NCBI RefSeq assembly: GCF_018847975.1
Contig: NZ_CP072597.1
Span: 620,001 to 684,000, forward strand
Reading direction: 5' to 3'
DNA length: 64,000 nt
Origin: Lysobacter sp. K5869
GTDB taxonomy: Bacteria; Pseudomonadota; Gammaproteobacteria; Xanthomonadales; Xanthomonadaceae
The notes beneath the pieces were generated by a model. It made no database searches and was not told where the DNA came from. It was given only the letters and a program-made list of their open reading frames with translations. The stretch's first letter is position 1, and each line of letters starts with the position of its first letter. Positions 34,882 through 43,222 of this stretch are shown here, one piece after another. The position numbers were made by a program, and so were the translations under genes.

Positions 34882-35503
34882 GTCCGTGCGTCCCGTCCTC
34901 CGCCGCCGGACGCCGCGCGGGCGCCTCGCGCCGCGCCCGGCCGTCCGCGGCCTTCCTGACTTCGCCGTCCTCGCCCGCCTCCAGCAACGCCGCGTCGCCG
35001 CCGAAGTAGTGCTCGGCCAACAGGCGCATGCCCTTGGCGATCTGCTTCTCGACGGTCTTCTCGGTGATGCCCATGCGCTGCGCCACCTGTTTCTGCGGCA
35101 ATTCCTCGACCCGACGCAACCACACCGCCTCACGGCAGCGCTCGGGCAGACGGTCGAAGGCTTCGGCCAGGCGGCGCAGGTTCTGGCGCGCGCCGAGCCG
35201 GCGCTCGGGCGAGCACTCATCTATCAAGACGTTCAAGGACTCGAAATCACCCACCGGCTCGATCGACACCACCCGCCCGCGGCGCAAACGGTCGGTCATC
35301 AGATGCCGGGCGGTGGCGAACAGGAACGATTTGGGCTGGTGCGGACGCGCCTTGCCGGCCGCCTCGTAGACGCGCACATAGACTTCCTGGCGCAGGTCGT
35401 GGACCTCGTCCGGATGCGGCCAGGCCCGGCGCAAATACTGCACCAGCGCCGCTTCGTGGGTCAGGATGTCGGCGGCGAACCACGCGTCCAGATCGTTGTC
35501 CAT
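34847..35503 (-). CDS. ECF sigma factor, FecI-like
   Basis: 218-aa extracytoplasmic-function sigma factor. Region 2 is recognisable (YLRRAWPHPDEVHDLRQEVYVRVYEAA, FLFATARHLMTDRLRR) and region 4 is a helix-turn-helix (LPERCREAVWLRRVEELPQKQVAQRMGITEKTVEKQIAKGM). The tail past about residue 165 is long, charged and Gly/His-rich (HGHGGHGGKQQ), longer than in FecI and overlapping the next gene. It should direct transcription of the TonB receptor at 30396-33482 when FecR is relieved. Divergent from the cyanophycinase gene, 121 bp apart. Confidence 0.92.
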   Translation of the reverse strand: MDNDLDAWFAADILTHEAALVQYLRRAWPHPDEVHDLRQEVYVRVYEAAGKARPHQPKSFLFATARHLMTDRLRRGRVVSIEPVGDFESLNVLIDECSPERRLGARQNLRRLAEAFDRLPERCREAVWLRRVEELPQKQVAQRMGITEKTVEKQIAKGMRLLAEHYFGGDAALLEAGEDGEVRKAADGRARREAPARRPAAEDGTHGHGGHGGKQQAD

Positions 35504-35624
35504 GCGCCGACATTAGCCCAGCCCCGCGCGCCGCGCATCCGTCCGCCGCGGCGCGCGCGGCGATGGGGGATCGCGCCGCCCTGCTTCGTCGTGATGTAGA
35601 GATCCCAGTTTCGGAGAGCGTGCG

Positions 35625-36770
35625 ATGCGCGGTTCGTCGATGTGGTCCTGGTCCGCGCTGCGGCGCAAAACCCTGGCCGGGCTGTGGCTCGCCGCGGGAC
35701 TGGCCTGCGCCGGCCTGAACGCGCACGCGCAAGCGCCCGCCGGCGGCGTCGATCCAGCCCAGCGCGACGGTTACCTGTATTACGACATCGGCCGCCTCGA
35801 CGCGCCGCGCCCGCAGCCCACCCGCGCCGGACTGATGCTGGTCGGCGGCGGCGACTGGCCGCGCGAGGCCTTCGCCTGGATGGTCGAACGCGCCGGCCAC
35901 GGCCGCATCGTGATCCTGCGCGCGTCCGGCACGGTCGAGGCGCAGAACGAGTTCTATCACGACATCGGCGGCATCACCGGCGCGCAGACGCTGGTGTTCC
36001 AGGACCGCCGCGCCGCCAGCGACCCGCAGGTGCTCGACATCGTCCGCCGCGCCGACGGCATCTTCATCGCCGGCGGCGATCAATCGCGCTACGTGCGCTA
36101 TTGGAAGGACACGCCGCTGGCGCGCGCGCTCGACGCGCACGTGCGCGCGGGCAAGCCGATCGGCGGCACCAGCGCGGGGCTGGCGATCCTCGGCGCGTAT
36201 TCCTACGGCGCGATGGACGGCGGCAGCGTGGTCTCGCAAGCCGCGCTGGACGATCCGGCCGGGCCGAAGCTGACCATGGTCGACGACTTCCTGCACCTGC
36301 CCTACCTGCACAACGTCGTCACCGACAGCCACTTCGGCAAGCGCCAGCGGCTCGGCCGGCTGATCGCGTTCCTGGCGCGGCTGTCCAACGAACACGGCCG
36401 CCGCGATCTGGTCGGCCTGGGCGTGGACGAATACACCGCGCTGTGCATCGACGCGCACGGCGAAGGCAGCGTGTTCAGCGGCAACGGCGGCAAGGTCTGG
36501 CTGGTCAAGCCGCGCCAGCCGGCGCGCGGGTTCGCCCAGGGCGGACCCTTGAACCAGCGCGCGGTGCCGGTGATCGGCATCGGCGAGGGCAGCGCGCTGC
36601 GCATGCGCGATTTCAAGGTCGAGCGGCCGGCGTTCGTCGAGCTTTATGATGTCGAGTCCGGGCAGTTGATCCTGCGCGAGGACCCCGCCGACGGCGACGC
36701 CGCGCGCGAGGGCTTGCGGCTGCCGAACTTGTCTGATGGAGCCGATGATGACGAACTCGTTGCGCCGTAA
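35625..36770 (+). CDS. Exported cyanophycinase (peptidase family S51)
   Basis: 381-aa secreted serine peptidase. Signal peptide to about residue 36 (LAAGLACAGLNAHAQ). S51 features: LMLVGGGDWP at about 70-79, FIAGGDQSRYVRYWKDTPL, nucleophile Ser183 in GKPIGGTSAGLAILG, and LGVDEYTALCIDAHG. The YVRYWKDTPL segment and GDQ turn fit cyanophycinase better than alpha-aspartyl dipeptidase. It would cut multi-L-arginyl-poly-L-aspartate to beta-Asp-Arg dipeptides outside the cytoplasm. Its stop overlaps the following isoaspartyl peptidase by 23 nt. GGAG precedes the ATG. A wider S51 specificity cannot be excluded. Confidence 0.82.
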   Translation: MRGSSMWSWSALRRKTLAGLWLAAGLACAGLNAHAQAPAGGVDPAQRDGYLYYDIGRLDAPRPQPTRAGLMLVGGGDWPREAFAWMVERAGHGRIVILRASGTVEAQNEFYHDIGGITGAQTLVFQDRRAASDPQVLDIVRRADGIFIAGGDQSRYVRYWKDTPLARALDAHVRAGKPIGGTSAGLAILGAYSYGAMDGGSVVSQAALDDPAGPKLTMVDDFLHLPYLHNVVTDSHFGKRQRLGRLIAFLARLSNEHGRRDLVGLGVDEYTALCIDAHGEGSVFSGNGGKVWLVKPRQPARGFAQGGPLNQRAVPVIGIGEGSALRMRDFKVERPAFVELYDVESGQLILREDPADGDAAREGLRLPNLSDGADDDELVAP

Positions 36771-37803
36771 TCTGCAGCACTCGTGTTGCGCCGTGTTGTT
36801 GGGATCGATGGCGCTGGCGCCCGCCGCCTGGGCCCTGGAACCCGCCGCGCCCAAGCCGGTCCTGGTGATCCACGGCGGTGCCGGCGTCGAACGCGCCGGC
36901 CTCAGCGAACAAGACCAGAAGGACGCGCGCGCCGCGCTGGAAAGCGCGCTGCGCGCCGGCCACGCCGCGCTCGCCGCGGGCAAGCCGGCGCTGGACGCGG
37001 TGAGCGCGGCGATCGTGGTGCTGGAAGACGCGCCGATGTTCAACGCCGGCCGCGGCGCGGTGTTCACCCACGACGGCAAGAACGAACTCGATTCGGCGGT
37101 GATGGACGGCGCCAGCGGCCGCGCCGGCGCGGTCGCCGGCGTGCACCGGGTCAAGAACCCTATCGTGCTGGCGCGCGCGGTCATGGAAAAATCCAAGCAC
37201 GTGATGCTGGTCGGCGACGGCGCCGAGGTCTTCGCCAAGGAAGCCGGCGTGAGCTTGGTCGATCCGTCCTACTTCCGCACCGAAAAGCGCTGGCAGCAGT
37301 TGCAGAAGGCGCTCAAGGAAGAGGCCTCGGGCCAGGCCCACGCCGACCTCGAAACCGCCAAGCACTTCGGCACCGTCGGCGCGGTCGCGCTGGATGCCGA
37401 CGGCCATCTCGCCGCGGGCACCTCGACCGGCGGCATGACCAACAAGCGCTACGGCCGCGTCGGCGACTCGCCGATCATCGGCGCCGGCACCTACGCCGAC
37501 GCGCGCTGCGCGGTCTCGGGCACCGGCTGGGGCGAGTACTACATCCGCGCGGTGGCCGCGCACGAGATCTGCGCGCGCATGCGCTACGCCGGCCAGAGCG
37601 TGCGCGAAGCCGCCGAGGGCGTGATCGACAACGACATCCCCAAGGCCGGCGGCGACGGCGGCGCGATCGTGCTCGGCGCCAACGGCGAGTTCGCCCTGCC
37701 GTTCAACACCGAAGGCATGTACCGCGGCTGGATCGGCGCCGACGGCGTGCCGCACGTGGCCTTGTTCAAGGACGAAAAGCTGGCGGAGCCGGCGGGGCGC
37801 TGA
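36748..37803 (+). CDS. iaaA: Exported isoaspartyl peptidase / L-asparaginase (Ntn type, family T2)
   Basis: 351-aa Ntn hydrolase made as an autocleaving precursor. Signal peptide about residues 1-30 (CCAVLLGSMALAPAAWA). Alpha-subunit block PVLVIHGGAGVERAGL and FNAGRGAVFTHDGKNELDSAVMDG; catalytic Thr209 in HFGTVGAVALD becomes the new N-terminus after cleavage; TSTGGMTNKRYGRVGDSPIIGAGTYAD and TGWGEYYIR complete the site. It splits beta-aspartyl dipeptides such as beta-Asp-Arg, the product of cyanophycinase encoded just before it. Start chosen at ATG 36748 (GGAG 6 nt upstream); ATG 36736 and 36745 are alternatives. Periplasmic location is predicted. Confidence 0.9.
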   Translation: MTNSLRRNLQHSCCAVLLGSMALAPAAWALEPAAPKPVLVIHGGAGVERAGLSEQDQKDARAALESALRAGHAALAAGKPALDAVSAAIVVLEDAPMFNAGRGAVFTHDGKNELDSAVMDGASGRAGAVAGVHRVKNPIVLARAVMEKSKHVMLVGDGAEVFAKEAGVSLVDPSYFRTEKRWQQLQKALKEEASGQAHADLETAKHFGTVGAVALDADGHLAAGTSTGGMTNKRYGRVGDSPIIGAGTYADARCAVSGTGWGEYYIRAVAAHEICARMRYAGQSVREAAEGVIDNDIPKAGGDGGAIVLGANGEFALPFNTEGMYRGWIGADGVPHVALFKDEKLAEPAGR

Positions 37804-37863
37804 AGCGTCGCCTGCGGATCGCGTAGCGGCGGCAGCGCCATCGATGCGGCCGCGGATGCTGGT

Positions 37864-37949
37864 CGTAGGCGCTGCGTAAGCTGCGACCGCGACATCGGGC
37901 TTACGACGCGACCGGCTGCCCCGCGGTCGCGGCTCGCGCCGCTCCTACA
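37864..37949. repeat. 86-bp GTAG-type palindromic repeat, copy 1 of tandem pair
   Basis: Left arm CGTAGGCGCTGCGTAAGCTGCGACC, central CGGGCTTACGACGCGACCGG segment, right arm GCGGTCGCGGCTCGCGCCGC ending CTCCTACA. Same size and layout as the copy at 38021. Resembles REP/SMAG elements of related bacteria with their GTAG foot. Confidence 0.8.
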
Positions 37950-38020
37950 GGGAGCGGACGCGGCTTGCATCGTGGCTGAAGATCGCGTTGCCCGACACCG
38001 GCGAAACCGTCGATTCCGAC

Positions 38021-38106
38021 TGTAGGAGCTGCGCAAGCTGCGACCGCGATACCTCGCTTACGGCGCGACCGGCTACCCCGCGGTCGCGGCTCACGCCGCT
38101 CCTACA
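38021..38106. repeat. 86-bp GTAG-type palindromic repeat, copy 2 of tandem pair
   Basis: Starts TGTAGGAGCTGCGCAAGCTGC and ends GGCTCACGCCGCTCCTACA, giving a near-palindrome with internal stem-loops (GCAGC.., GCGGC..GCCGC). With copy 1 it fills most of the gap 37804-38159, which holds no gene. Confidence 0.85.
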
Positions 38107-38159
38107 ACCGCAGGCCGCCGCGACGGCGATGCCGCGGCCACGCGCCGACACGCATCGCC

Positions 38160-40811
38160 TCAGCGATTCGCCATCCGCATCCGATTGACCATCACCTGCA
38201 ACTCATCGCGCGGCATAGCGTTGATGTAATCGATCGCCTCCTGCCCGTCCAACGGCCGCCCCGCGCCGATGCGGTTGTCGCGCGCGGCCTGCATGATCAA
38301 AGGCACCGTCGGCACCGACAGGTAATACTCGTCCTCGCCCTGATCGCTCAGCACCGCCGCGGCGTCGGCGTCGAAGCCGGCGTTCTTCAGGAATTCGATC
38401 GAACCGTTGATCTTCTGCTGATGGTCGCGGTAATCGCCGAGCGAAGCCTGGCCGAACACCGACACACCGATCATCACCGAACCCACCAGCGCGCCGACCG
38501 GCCCGGTCGACAAGGCCATCACCACGGTGCCGGTCGCGCCCAAACCGTACAAGCCGGCTTCCACGCCCTTGAGCGGACGATCCGACAGCAGCGCATCGAC
38601 CAGCTTGGCCACGTCGCCCACCGCCGACACCACGCCCAACACCTTGTTGACGTTCTCGAAACGCTTGAGCCCGTTCTCCAGCGCTTCCATCGCCGCCGGC
38701 GAATTGCGGTCGACGGCTTGCATGGCCGGGTTGCTCAGCAGATCGCGCGCGTCCTTGACCAAACCGGCGGCGTCGCCGAACGCGCCGATCTGATTGGCCC
38801 AGGTCGGGTCGCTGATCGCATCGGACGTGGACTTGGCGAACGCCAAACCCGCCGCCGCCACGCCCAGCGCGCGGAAGGTGATGCCGGCCGGCTGCTTCGC
38901 GCCGAAGCCTTCGATGCCCTGCAATTCGGTGTGGAAGCGGTTGAGCTGGGTCGCCATCGCCTGGGTGTCGCCGGCGGGCACGTCGAGCAGTTTCTCCAAC
39001 TCGCCGATCGCGCGGCCGTACTGCTCGGCGTCCTTGCCCAGCGCGCCGGCGTATTGGCGGCTCAGCCCTTCCAGCTTGGTCTTGCCGTCGGCGATGCTGG
39101 CCGGATCGGCCGGATCGACATCGGCGAACACGCTCATCGCGTTCTGGTTGATCGCCTGACTGGCGAGGCGCTTCAAGTATTCGGCGCCTTCCTTCGACAC
39201 CTTGGTCGTGTCGAACAGCGCCGCCGTCGAATCGGCGTCGCGCCCGACCAGGAAGCGGTCGTCGCTGCCGGCGGCGAGGCCGAAGGCCTGCAAGGTGTCG
39301 TCGTCGTTGGCGATGGACTTGATCTTGTCCATCAGCCCCGGATTCGTCGCCTTGACGCTCTCGGGCAACGAATTCAAACCGGCCAACGCTTCCTGCAGGC
39401 TGCGCGCGTCGGCGCCGAGGTTCTTCTCCAGCGATTGGTACTTGCTCAGCCAATCCGGATCGTCCTTGCCCTTGGCGGCGAGGTAATCGTTGACCGCTTT
39501 GTTCAACTTGTCCGGCGGCAACCCTTCCGAATACTTCAGCAGGCGCGCCAGCTCGCCCATCATGTCCTTGTAGTCGCCGAGGTTGCCCTCGATGCGCTGC
39601 TGCAACAGCTCCGCGCCGTGGCTCACGCCGCCGAGGAAGGCGCCGGCCAGTTCGTTCTCGCCCTTGGCCTGCAGCTGCTTGGCCATGTCCAGCGCCAGCC
39701 CGGGGCCGATGCCGTCGCGCACCGCGTTGGCGATGTTCTCCTGGAACGGAATGCCTTGCCCGCGCCAATCGCCGGAATGGGCGACGTACGAGGCCGCGAT
39801 GTCGGAACGCAGGCTCAGGCCTTCGGGCGTGTCTCCGAGCGATTCGGCGATCCTGGCCATGTTGGCGTAGGAGCTGCCGCCGAACTTCTCGCCGGCGTAC
39901 ATCGGCTTGACGTCGGTGATGCGCATCACCGTGTCGATGTTCTGGGTCACCACGGCTTGGGCCAGCGCGGGCGGCAAGCCGTCGACCAGTTCGGCCAAGC
40001 GCTTGGACGATTCGTCGGCCGGGCCTTGCAGCGCCTTGGGATCGCGGTTGCCGGCGTCGACGCCCTTGAACGGCTCGCTCACGTACGGCTTGATCTTCTC
40101 GTTGATCAGCTGGCCCAACTCGACGCTGGTGGACAGCCGCTGCTGCGCCTCGGGCGAAATCTTCGACCACTGATCCTTGAGGAGGCTGACCACCGACTTC
40201 GGATCGCCGGCCTTGGCGACCATCACCGTGAACTCGACTTCGTAATCGATGCGGATGTCCTTGCTCACCGCCTCGATGCCGGCGCGCGCGGCCGGGTTGT
40301 CGGCGTAGCGCTCGGCGATGCTGCGGCCGTAGCCGTCGATGGCGGCGGTGTCGTAGACCGCGCCGGTCGGGCGCGCGTCGAACTCGGCCTGATAGCGCGA
40401 CTGCATTTCCGCCTTCACCGCGGCCTTGAGCTCGGCGCGGGTTTGCGGCGTGGAATGCGCTGCGTCGGCCTGCACCGCGGTGTCCACGCGCTGCACTTCC
40501 GGCGACTTGGCCGGCGCGCCGGGCGCTTGCTCGGTGTAAGCGACGGTCTGCACCTGCGGGTCGTCGTGCTCGGCCGGCGGCAGTTCGATCTGAGTATCGG
40601 GGTACAGCGCCTCCCAGTTCAGCACCTGCGGATTGGCGTCCTTGATGCGCTGCTCGTACAGCGCCTGCGGCACCGCGCCGCGGTACTGCGCGGCGATCTG
40701 CGGCAGCGTCTCGTCGCGGGCGATGGTATGCACCGGCGGCACCGGCTTGGGCGGCGCGGCCAGTTGCTGGACGGTGCGCGAAACCGAGTCGAGGAAGCTG
40801 AAGAGGGACAT
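38160..40811 (-). CDS. Large LysM-domain protein of unknown function
   Basis: 883-aa protein. After a short N-terminus (MSLFSFLDSVSRTVQQLAAPPKP) comes a LysM-like module at about residues 28-77 (HTIARDETLPQIAAQYRG, LNWEALYPDTQIELPP). A very long, mostly helical, Asp/Ala/Lys-rich body follows. Near the C-terminus two hydrophobic stretches stand out: about 640-665 (FRALGVAAAGLAFAKSTSDA) and about 753-788 (GLYGLGATGTVVMALSTGPV onward to SVFGQ), a possible membrane-inserting hairpin. No Sec signal peptide. LysM plus a long helical body and late hydrophobic hairpin suits a secreted toxin- or translocator-like protein, but I recognise no family. No clear ribosome site is seen at 40811. Monocistronic. 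Confidence 0.8.
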   Translation of the reverse strand: MSLFSFLDSVSRTVQQLAAPPKPVPPVHTIARDETLPQIAAQYRGAVPQALYEQRIKDANPQVLNWEALYPDTQIELPPAEHDDPQVQTVAYTEQAPGAPAKSPEVQRVDTAVQADAAHSTPQTRAELKAAVKAEMQSRYQAEFDARPTGAVYDTAAIDGYGRSIAERYADNPAARAGIEAVSKDIRIDYEVEFTVMVAKAGDPKSVVSLLKDQWSKISPEAQQRLSTSVELGQLINEKIKPYVSEPFKGVDAGNRDPKALQGPADESSKRLAELVDGLPPALAQAVVTQNIDTVMRITDVKPMYAGEKFGGSSYANMARIAESLGDTPEGLSLRSDIAASYVAHSGDWRGQGIPFQENIANAVRDGIGPGLALDMAKQLQAKGENELAGAFLGGVSHGAELLQQRIEGNLGDYKDMMGELARLLKYSEGLPPDKLNKAVNDYLAAKGKDDPDWLSKYQSLEKNLGADARSLQEALAGLNSLPESVKATNPGLMDKIKSIANDDDTLQAFGLAAGSDDRFLVGRDADSTAALFDTTKVSKEGAEYLKRLASQAINQNAMSVFADVDPADPASIADGKTKLEGLSRQYAGALGKDAEQYGRAIGELEKLLDVPAGDTQAMATQLNRFHTELQGIEGFGAKQPAGITFRALGVAAAGLAFAKSTSDAISDPTWANQIGAFGDAAGLVKDARDLLSNPAMQAVDRNSPAAMEALENGLKRFENVNKVLGVVSAVGDVAKLVDALLSDRPLKGVEAGLYGLGATGTVVMALSTGPVGALVGSVMIGVSVFGQASLGDYRDHQQKINGSIEFLKNAGFDADAAAVLSDQGEDEYYLSVPTVPLIMQAARDNRIGAGRPLDGQEAIDYINAMPRDELQVMVNRMRMANR

Positions 40812-41001
40812 GGGGGAGTCTCGGGAGTAGACCTGTCGACCCTAGCACCGGCGCGTCGGCGGCGATGCTGGGGGCGGCCCCAGGTCGCGCGGCTCGCGCG
40901 CGCGAAAGCCCTGTTTAAGCGGCGAAATCGTCCGTTCGTGCACATCCGCCGAGGCGACGCGGCATGGACGCGCGCCGGCCGCGGCGGCGCCTTTCGCTGG
41001 C

Positions 41002-41856
41002 TCAGCCTTGCCGCGCCAAACGCCGCATCGCCGCCGCGCCGTTGAGTTCGCGCAACGCGTCCTTGCCGTTCCAGCGCGGCGCGGCGTCCTGGGACGCGGC
41101 CAGACGCGTCGCAGTTTTCAGCGCCGCGGCACGCAGCGCGACATTGCGCTTGCCGACCGAACGCAGCGCCCAGTTGACCGCTTTCTTGACGAAGTTGCGC
41201 TCGTCGAACGCATACGTTTCGACCAGCTCCAGCCCGCGCAGGAACGGCGCGTCGCCGGCCTGCTTGTCGTGCACGCTCTTGCTCGCCAGCAGCGCGAACG
41301 CGGCGCGGCGGACGAATTCGTCCTCGCGCCGGGCCCATTGCTCGATCTTGCGCCACGCCAGCGGGCTGCGGTCGAACAACGCGAAGCAGACGGTGTCGCA
41401 CACCGCCCAGTTGTCGAAGCCGCGCGCCCAGCGATCCATCTGCGCGGCGCTCACCAGCGCGGGGTCGTCGAGATAAGCGGCGAGCAAACGCGCTTCGTAC
41501 CAGCCGCTGTCCCACAGCGCTTCGGCCAGCGCATGGTCGCGGCCCAGGCGCTTGGCCACGGCCTGGATGTTCGCCATCGGCACGCCGAAAGCGCGGTCGT
41601 TCGGAATCGCGAAGCGGGCCATGCCATCGCGGTAATCGGCGCTGGCATCGGCGCGCAGCGCGTCCAAGGCCTGGGCGAGGCGTTGCGGCAAGGGCAAGGC
41701 GGCGAACGCGGCTTGCGCGGCCTTGCGTTCGCTGGCCGGGGTACGCGGTTTGGCCGCGACCTTCTTTACCGGCGTCGTTTTAGCGGCCGCCTTCTTCGCC
41801 GCCGGCGTCTTGCCCGCGGCGCGCGAGATCGCATCGGTGGTAGCGGTTCGGGCCAC
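41002..41856 (-). CDS. AlkD-like DNA alkylation repair protein with H1-like N-terminal tail
   Basis: 284-aa protein. Residues 1-45 are an Ala/Lys/Pro/Thr tail (AAGKTPAAKKAAAKTTPVKK, KPRTPASERKAA) like bacterial histone-H1-type tails. The rest is a HEAT-like helical repeat protein of the DNA alkylation repair family (PF08713): MARFAIPNDRAFGVPMANIQ, LWDSGWYEARLLAAYLDDP, WARGFDNWAVCDTVC, WARREDEFVRRAAFALLA, FVKKAVNWALRSVGKRN. Family enzymes excise alkylated bases by binding bent DNA; the tail should add sequence-independent DNA binding. Start GTG 41856 is supported by GGGAGG 5 nt upstream. Single gene. Confidence 0.85.
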   Translation of the reverse strand: MARTATTDAISRAAGKTPAAKKAAAKTTPVKKVAAKPRTPASERKAAQAAFAALPLPQRLAQALDALRADASADYRDGMARFAIPNDRAFGVPMANIQAVAKRLGRDHALAEALWDSGWYEARLLAAYLDDPALVSAAQMDRWARGFDNWAVCDTVCFALFDRSPLAWRKIEQWARREDEFVRRAAFALLASKSVHDKQAGDAPFLRGLELVETYAFDERNFVKKAVNWALRSVGKRNVALRAAALKTATRLAASQDAAPRWNGKDALRELNGAAAMRRLARQG

Positions 41857-41886
41857 GGCGGCCTCCCGGTGGACGCGGCCGCAACG

Positions 41887-41927
41887 AAAAAGGCCGCGAC
41901 GCCAATGTATCCATCGGCGCCGCGGCC
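41887..41927 (-). terminator. Intrinsic terminator of TerC-family gene
   Basis: Stem of 12 bp (GGCCGCGGCGCC with GGCGTCGCGGCC on the minus strand, one G-U) and then TTTTT, 33 bp past the stop at 41961. Confidence 0.88.
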
Positions 41928-41960
41928 CGCTATCGGCTAATCAGTGTTGCCCGGCGCGAA

Positions 41961-42926
41961 TTAGGCCTTCGCGCTCGGCTCAGGCTTCGGCGGCAGCATC
42001 AGGCTGGCCGCGATCGAGGTGCCGATGATGGCCGCCACGCCCAGCAGCGAGACCAGGATCGGGATCTTGTAGACGTCGATCAGCAGCATCTTCGCGCCGA
42101 TGAACACCAGCACCGCGGCCAAACCGTAAGGCAGCAAGTGGAAGCGGTCGGCCATGCCCTGCAGCAGGAAGAACATCGCGCGCAGGCCCAGCACCGCGAA
42201 CACGTTGGAGGTCAGCACGATGAAGGGATCGGCGGTGATGGCGAAGATCGCCGGGATCGAATCCACCGCGAAGATCACGTCGGTCACGCCGATCAGCGCG
42301 ATCACCGCGAACAGCGGGGTGAACCAGCGCTTGCCGTCGCGCACGATCGACAGCTTGCTGTCGTGGTAGTCGTCGGTCAGGCGCAGGTGGCCGCGCATCC
42401 ATTTCAGCACCGGGTTCTGTTCCAGGTCCGGACTCTTACCCGCGGCCATCAGCATCTTGATGCCGGTGAAGACCAGGAACGCGCCGAACACGTACAAGAT
42501 CCAGTGGAACTTGGCCAGCAGCAACGCGCCGGCGAAGATCAGGACCGAGCGCAGCACGATCGCGCCGAGGATGCCGATCACCAACACGCGCTGGCGCTGC
42601 TCCTCCGGCACCGCGAAGTACGAGAACAACATCAGGAACACGAAGATGTTGTCGACCGCGAGCGACTTCTCGACGAGGTAGCCGGTCAGGAATTCCAGGC
42701 CGATGCGGTTGCCGACTTCGGCGCCGGATTCGCGGCTCACGTACCACCACAGCGCCGCATTGAACACCAACGCCAGGGCGATCCAGCCCACGCTCCACCA
42801 CGCCGCTTCCTTGAACGTGACTTTGTGCGGCCCGCCGTGGCGCATCAGCACCAGATCGACGAGCAGCGCGACGACGACGAAGGCGGCGAACGCGCCCCAC
42901 AGCATCGGACTGCCGATGGTTTCCAT
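41961..42926 (-). CDS. TerC-family membrane protein, probable Mn2+ exporter
   Basis: 321-aa polytopic membrane protein with about nine hydrophobic segments. The TerC/Alx hallmarks are the acidic motifs EKSLAVDNIFVFLML and TDVIFAVDSIPAIFAIT, each within a helix. METIGSPMLWGAFAAFVVVA is the expected N-terminus. Members of this family export Mn2+ or help metallate exported proteins. The gene is preceded by a yybP-ykoY riboswitch (43021-43144), whose ligand is Mn2+, which strongly supports a manganese role. ATG 42926 has GGGAG nearby; an in-frame ATG at 43019 abuts the riboswitch hairpin with no proper ribosome site and is rejected. Confidence 0.93.
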   Translation of the reverse strand: METIGSPMLWGAFAAFVVVALLVDLVLMRHGGPHKVTFKEAAWWSVGWIALALVFNAALWWYVSRESGAEVGNRIGLEFLTGYLVEKSLAVDNIFVFLMLFSYFAVPEEQRQRVLVIGILGAIVLRSVLIFAGALLLAKFHWILYVFGAFLVFTGIKMLMAAGKSPDLEQNPVLKWMRGHLRLTDDYHDSKLSIVRDGKRWFTPLFAVIALIGVTDVIFAVDSIPAIFAITADPFIVLTSNVFAVLGLRAMFFLLQGMADRFHLLPYGLAAVLVFIGAKMLLIDVYKIPILVSLLGVAAIIGTSIAASLMLPPKPEPSAKA

Positions 42927-43020
42927 TTGACTCTCCCGCAAGACGATTTGGAGGCGCAAGCGCGCCGGTTTCGAGGCCGCAGGCCGCGAAGCGTCGTCCG
43001 GAGGGAATTCGGGAGACATG

Positions 43021-43144
43021 CCTTCGCCGCTGCGGCGAAGGTCTTGCTCATATCCGGCCGACCGTTCGGTGGTCCGGATACCTGTCGCACCGGGGTGGTG
43101 AGCCCGTAGTGACGATGGCGACAGCGGGAGCTACTCCCCTTCTG
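43021..43144 (-). promoter_or_regulatory. yybP-ykoY manganese riboswitch
   Basis: On the minus strand the 5' hallmark AAGGGGAGTAGC (43141-43130) is followed by a 7-bp stem CTGTCGC/GCGACAG (43124-43118 with 43088-43082) enclosing CGTCA, a second 7-bp stem TATCCGG/CCGGATA (43080-43074 with 43057-43051), and the 3' hallmark TGAGCAAGACCTT (43050-43038). P1 pairs AAGG with CCTT. A competing 10-bp hairpin CCTTCGCCGC/GCGGCGAAGG (43041-43021) would take the CCTT strand, giving the usual switch. No U-run follows that hairpin, so control may be translational or Rho-linked. Confidence 0.9.
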
Positions 43145-43222
43145 CGGGCAACGATAGCACGGTGGCCGCTGAACTGCCGTTCAGGTTGGTTTCGATTTGT
43201 AGTTCGCGTCGGCCAATCCTTG

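Noticed and set aside
42927..43019. Upstream in-frame ATG of the TerC-family gene
   Set aside because: It directly abuts the riboswitch hairpin, has no ribosome site at workable spacing, and would add residues foreign to the family.
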